Assembly (NCBI GenBank): GCA_946407745.1
Contig: CAMJPQ010000031.1
Span: 1 to 39,509, forward strand
Source: an uncultured Clostridia bacterium
GTDB lineage: Bacteria; Bacillota; Clostridia; Christensenellales; Aristaeellaceae
DNA length: 39,509 nt
Direction: 5' to 3'
Positions 36,081 through 39,509 of this stretch are shown here, piece by piece; position 1 is the first letter of the stretch; the number at the start of each line of letters is the position of its first letter. The notes beneath the pieces are model-generated. The model was given only the letters and a program-made list of their open reading frames with translations, did not search any database and had not been told where the DNA came from. The translations under genes were made by a program, and so were the position numbers.

Positions 36081-37829
36081 TTACTTGTTGTACTTGCTTC
36101 TCGCCTGATAGGTGGTGTGCAGCAGCTCGTGGCTCCTGTGGCTGCCGGGCTTGCCAAGATAATCGGCATAGATGGCCTTGATCTCGCTGTTCTCGTGGCT
36201 CTTGCGCAGGGGCTTGTCCACATCCTCGTTGTACAGGGCCTTGGCGCGCTCCACACGGGGATCGATGTCCATCTTGGCCTGCGCGGAGACAATGGGCTGA
36301 CCGCCGCCGTTGACGCAGCCGCCGGGACAGGCCATGATCTCGATGAAGGCGTAGGGCTTTTCGCCGGACTTGACGCGCTCAATCAGCTTGGTCGCGTTGC
36401 CGGTGCCGCTGGCGACAGCCACCAGCACGTCCTTACCGCCGATATTGATGTTCGCTTCCTTGATGCCTTCGATGCCGCGCACAGCCTCGAAGTTCACATT
36501 CTCCAGCGTCTCGCCGGTGATGGTCTCGTAGGCGGTACGCAGGGCAGCTTCCATCACGCCGCCGGTCGCGCCGAAGATGACGGCAGCGCCGGTGGACTCG
36601 CCCATCAGCGGGTCAAAGTCGGAATCGGGCAGGCGATCAAAGGCGATGCCGGCTTCCTTGATCATGCGGGCTAGCTCGCGGGTGGTGATGACCACGTCCA
36701 CGTCCGCCATGCCGTCGTGGCCCAGCTCAGGGCGCGCGGCTTCAAACTTCTTGGCAGTGCAGGGCATTACGGAAACCACGGCAATGCTCTTGGGATCAAT
36801 GCCCTTCTTCTCGGCGTAATAGCTCTTCACCATGGCGCCCAGCATTTCATGCGGGCTCTTGCAGGAGGAGAGGTTGGGCAGCATGTCGGGATGATAGGTC
36901 TCGCAGTACTTGATCCAGCCGGGAGAGCAGGAGGTCATCATCGGCAGCACGCCGCCGTTTGTGATGCGCTCCACCAGCTCGTTGGCTTCTTCCATGATGG
37001 TCAGGTCGGCGCCGTAGTCGGTGTCGAACACCTGGTCGAAGCCCAGGCGCTTCATGGCGGTGACCATCTTGCCGGTGACGGAGGTGCCCATGGGCAGGCC
37101 GAATTCCTCGCCAAGGGCGGCGCGCACAGCCGGAGCGGGCTGCACAACCACGTGCTTGGTGGGATCCTTCAGCAGGTCCCACACCTTCTTGGTGTCGTCC
37201 TTCTCATAAAGCGCGCCGACGGGGCAGTTGACGATGCACTGGCCGCAGTTGATGCAGCCCATGTCCGCCAGTTTCATCTCCCAGGGGCTCTCGATGGCCG
37301 TCTTGAAGCCGCGGTTGACCGGGCCGATGACGCCCACGTTCTGCACGGCAGCGCATACGGACACGCAGCGGCGGCACAGCACGCACTTGTTGTTGTCGCG
37401 CACGATGGAGGGGGAGAGGTCGTCGATGGTATACTCGTTCTTCACGCCCTTATAAGCGTCCTCGTCATCTACCTCCAGCTCACGGCAGAGGCGCTGCAGC
37501 TCGCAGTTCTGAGAACGGATGCAGCTGAGGCACTTGCGCTCGTGCGTGGAGAGGGTCAGCTTGAGGATGTTGCGGCGGTACTTCTTGATCTCGGGGGTGT
37601 TGGTCTTCACGACCATGCCGTCGGCGGCGGGCAGCACGCAGGCAGCCTGCAGGCTGCGCGCGCCGGAATCCACCACGCACATGCGGCATGCGCCGATTTC
37701 ATTGATGCCCTTGAGGAAACACAGGGTGGGAATGCGGATACCGGCCTGACGGGCTGCCTCCAGCACGGTTGTGCCCTGGGGGACTTCCACCTGCACGCCA
37801 TCGATGGTAAGGTGAATCATCTTTTCCAT
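36081..37829 (-). CDS. hydA: [FeFe] hydrogenase catalytic subunit (HydA of NADH-dependent multimeric type)
   Basis: A 582-residue hydrogenase that makes or uses H2. In order: a [2Fe-2S] plant-type domain (CFLKGINEIGACRMC), a His/Cys3 [4Fe-4S] site (HERKCLSCIRSQNC), two ferredoxin [4Fe-4S] clusters (CVLCRRCVSVC and CINCGQCIVNC), then the H-cluster domain with all three signatures: TSCSPGW (L1), MPCTAKKFE (L2) and MACPGGCVNGGGQ (L3). A short small-subunit-like tail follows (HELLHTTYQARSKY). Start 37829 has GGAGG upstream. It lies 21 bases after hydB, so the enzyme is of the soluble NAD-linked, probably electron-bifurcating, HydABC class (group A). Confidence 0.95.
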   Translation of the reverse strand: MEKMIHLTIDGVQVEVPQGTTVLEAARQAGIRIPTLCFLKGINEIGACRMCVVDSGARSLQAACVLPAADGMVVKTNTPEIKKYRRNILKLTLSTHERKCLSCIRSQNCELQRLCRELEVDDEDAYKGVKNEYTIDDLSPSIVRDNNKCVLCRRCVSVCAAVQNVGVIGPVNRGFKTAIESPWEMKLADMGCINCGQCIVNCPVGALYEKDDTKKVWDLLKDPTKHVVVQPAPAVRAALGEEFGLPMGTSVTGKMVTAMKRLGFDQVFDTDYGADLTIMEEANELVERITNGGVLPMMTSCSPGWIKYCETYHPDMLPNLSSCKSPHEMLGAMVKSYYAEKKGIDPKSIAVVSVMPCTAKKFEAARPELGHDGMADVDVVITTRELARMIKEAGIAFDRLPDSDFDPLMGESTGAAVIFGATGGVMEAALRTAYETITGETLENVNFEAVRGIEGIKEANINIGGKDVLVAVASGTGNATKLIERVKSGEKPYAFIEIMACPGGCVNGGGQPIVSAQAKMDIDPRVERAKALYNEDVDKPLRKSHENSEIKAIYADYLGKPGSHRSHELLHTTYQARSKYNK

Positions 37830-37850
37830 TTTTTGAATCCTCCAGCACAC

Positions 37851-39509
37851 TTACTCTTTGATGATGGCGCCAAAGCGGCACTTCTCCATACAGGCGCCGC
37901 ACTTGAGGCACTTGGACGGGTCGATCACGTGCTGCTGCTTCACAGCGCCGGTAATCGCGCCGCCGGGGCATACGCGCGCACAGGCGGTGCAGCCGCGGCA
38001 CTTGTCTGTGATCTTGTACTGCAGCAGGCTCTTGCAGTGGTGTGCGGGGCAGCGCTTTTCCTTGATGTGCGCCTCGTACTCGTCACGGAAGAAGCGCAGG
38101 GTGGACAGTACGGGGTTGGGAGCGGTCTGTCCCAGGCCGCACAGGGCGGTGGACTTGATGGTCTGCGCCAGCTCCTCCAGCTCCTCGATGTCGCCTTCCT
38201 TGCCCTGGCCGTTGACAATGCGGTTGAGGATCTCCAGCATGCGCTTGGTGCCCACACGGCACGGAGTGCACTTACCGCAGCTCTCGTCACAGATGAAGTC
38301 GAGATAGAAGCGGGCAATATCCACCATGCAGTTGTCTTCGTCCATGACGATCATGCCGCCGGAGCCCATCATGGAGCCCGCGGCAATCAGGTTGTCGTAG
38401 TCCACAGGGGTATCCAGCAGGCTCTCGGGCAGGCAGCCGCCGGAGGGGCCGCCGGTCTGCACGGCCTTGAACTTCTTGCCGTTGGGGCAGCCGCCGCCCA
38501 CTTCTTCGATGATGGTGCGCAGCGTGGTGCCCATGGGCACCTCCACCAGGCCGGTGTTGTTGATCTTGCCACCCAGCGCGAACACCTTGGTGCCCTTGCT
38601 CTTCTCAGTGCCCATGGCAGCGTACCATTCGCTGCCGTGCAGGATGATCTGCGCCACGTTGGCATAGGTCTCCACGTTGTTCAGCATGGTGGGCTTGCCA
38701 AACAGACCCTTGACTGCGGGGAAGGGAGGACGGGTGGTGGGCTCGCCGCGCTTGCCCTCGATGGAGTGCATCAGCGCGGTTTCCTCACCGCAGACGAAGG
38801 CGCCGGCGCCCAGACGCACATGCAGGTTGAAGTTGAAGCCGGTTTCGAAGATGTTCTCACCCAGCAGGCCGTATTCGCGGGCCTGGCCGATGGCCACCTG
38901 CAGGCGGTGCACAGCGATGGGATACTCCGCGCGCACATAGATATAGCCCTCGGAGGCGCCGATGGCGTAGCCGGCGATGGCCATGGCCTCAATGATGGCG
39001 TGCGGGTCGCCCTCCAGGATGGAGCGGTCCATGAACGCGCCGGGGTCGCCCTCGTCGGCGTTGCAGGCCACGTACTTCTGGTCGGCAACGGAGTTGTAGG
39101 TGAACTTCCACTTCAGGCCGGTGGGGAAGCCGCCACCGCCGCGTCCGCGCAGGCCGGATTTGAGGATCTCGTCGATGACTTCCTCACGGGTCATGGTGGT
39201 CAGGGCCTTTTCCAGCGCCTTGTAGCCGTCCATCGCGAGGTATTCGTCGATGTTCTCCGGGTCGATCACGCCGCAGTTGCGCAGCGCGATGCGGTGCTGA
39301 TGCTTGTAGAAATTGATGTCTTCCAGCGCCTTGTTGGCGTTCTGCTCGTGGGTGGCGTGGTCGGTGTAGACCAGGTGCTCCACCTTGCGGCCCTTGAGCA
39401 GGTGCTCGGTCACAATCTCTTCCACATTTTCCGGCTTCACACGGCTGTAGAAGGTGCCGTCGGGGTAGATGATGACCACGGGGCCGGCCTCGCACAGGCC
39501 GAAGCAGCC
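37851..39509 (-). CDS. hydB: NADH-binding hydrogenase subunit HydB (NuoF-like), N-terminus cut off by the window edge
   Basis: At least 552 residues are seen; the frame remains open to the right edge. The first residues, GCFGLCEAGPVVIIYPDGTF, are the end of a thioredoxin-like [2Fe-2S] domain, so a real start at the internal GTG (39479) is unlikely. Then come NuoF motifs: LRGRGGGGFPTGLKW and NADEGDPGAFMDRS (NADH/FMN binding), GAGAFVCGEETALMHSIEG and LNNVETYANV, followed by the [4Fe-4S] motif CGKCTPCRVGTKRM. Two C-terminal ferredoxin clusters (CRGCTACARVCPGGAI and CLKCGACMEKCRFGAI) complete the electron route. It oxidises or reduces NAD(H) at the FMN site and passes electrons to HydA. A NuoE-like hydC would be expected next, outside the window. 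Confidence 0.94.
   Translation of the reverse strand, partial: GCFGLCEAGPVVIIYPDGTFYSRVKPENVEEIVTEHLLKGRKVEHLVYTDHATHEQNANKALEDINFYKHQHRIALRNCGVIDPENIDEYLAMDGYKALEKALTTMTREEVIDEILKSGLRGRGGGGFPTGLKWKFTYNSVADQKYVACNADEGDPGAFMDRSILEGDPHAIIEAMAIAGYAIGASEGYIYVRAEYPIAVHRLQVAIGQAREYGLLGENIFETGFNFNLHVRLGAGAFVCGEETALMHSIEGKRGEPTTRPPFPAVKGLFGKPTMLNNVETYANVAQIILHGSEWYAAMGTEKSKGTKVFALGGKINNTGLVEVPMGTTLRTIIEEVGGGCPNGKKFKAVQTGGPSGGCLPESLLDTPVDYDNLIAAGSMMGSGGMIVMDEDNCMVDIARFYLDFICDESCGKCTPCRVGTKRMLEILNRIVNGQGKEGDIEELEELAQTIKSTALCGLGQTAPNPVLSTLRFFRDEYEAHIKEKRCPAHHCKSLLQYKITDKCRGCTACARVCPGGAITGAVKQQHVIDPSKCLKCGACMEKCRFGAIIKE

Noticed and set aside
39479-39479. GTG as the true start of the NADH-binding hydrogenase subunit
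   Set aside because: The frame continues to the window edge with GCFGLCEAGP, the end of the thioredoxin-like cluster domain usual for this protein, so the gene is cut by the window and not started there.

Overview
The window reads as chromosomal DNA from a GC-rich, strictly anaerobic, Gram-positive Clostridia-type bacterium (Firmicutes/Bacillota; a gut or rumen lineage such as Christensenellales or Oscillospirales is my guess). The evidence is hrcA-grpE-dnaK-dnaJ in Firmicutes order behind a perfect CIRCE operator, an FMN riboswitch driving an ECF-type riboflavin permease gene, a NADH-linked multimeric [FeFe] hydrogenase, AGGAGG-type ribosome binding sites with some TTG and GTG starts, and a Gram-positive-style nucleoside ABC transporter. 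No tRNA, rRNA, CRISPR array, transposase or phage gene was seen.

Layout. 1-3386: a divergent surface/signalling locus with a partial secreted LRR_5 (BspA-like) protein on the minus strand, then a small HTH-like protein and a membrane Ser/Thr kinase with a leucine-rich ectodomain on the plus strand. 3456-4055: a flavodoxin-fold quinone/azo reductase (minus). 4185-8829: a complete BMP-family nucleoside ABC importer (binding protein, double ATPase, two permeases). 8958-10646: rpsB-tsf (minus) with a structured leader, promoter to promoter with a metallophosphatase gene followed by a GH2 beta-glucuronidase-like gene (10896-13301). 13302-13692: a gene-free stretch with hairpins, a terminator and a strong promoter.

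13693-25526 is the most unusual part: eight tightly packed genes encoding a membrane-anchored solute-binding protein with two carbohydrate-binding-like domains, two complete pairs of sugar-type ABC permeases, a membrane-anchored NHL-propeller/TPR protein, a Yip1-like membrane protein and a membrane-anchored protein resembling DUF5696 with a TIM-barrel-like second half. There is no ATPase gene. I read it as a surface glycan capture, processing and import machine of unknown substrate that probably borrows a shared MsmX/MsmK-type ATPase. It is followed by a separately regulated sodium:solute symporter gene (25759-27303) and an amidohydrolase-2 gene (27384-28259).

The remainder is on the minus strand. 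In order of transcription: hydB (partial, runs off the right edge) and hydA; then hrcA-grpE-dnaK-dnaJ from a promoter with CIRCE; then FMN riboswitch-ribU-tsaE-tsaB-rimI, in which tRNA t6A-modification genes appear to sit downstream of a flavin-sensing switch. Most units end in clear intrinsic terminators, several shared by convergent genes.
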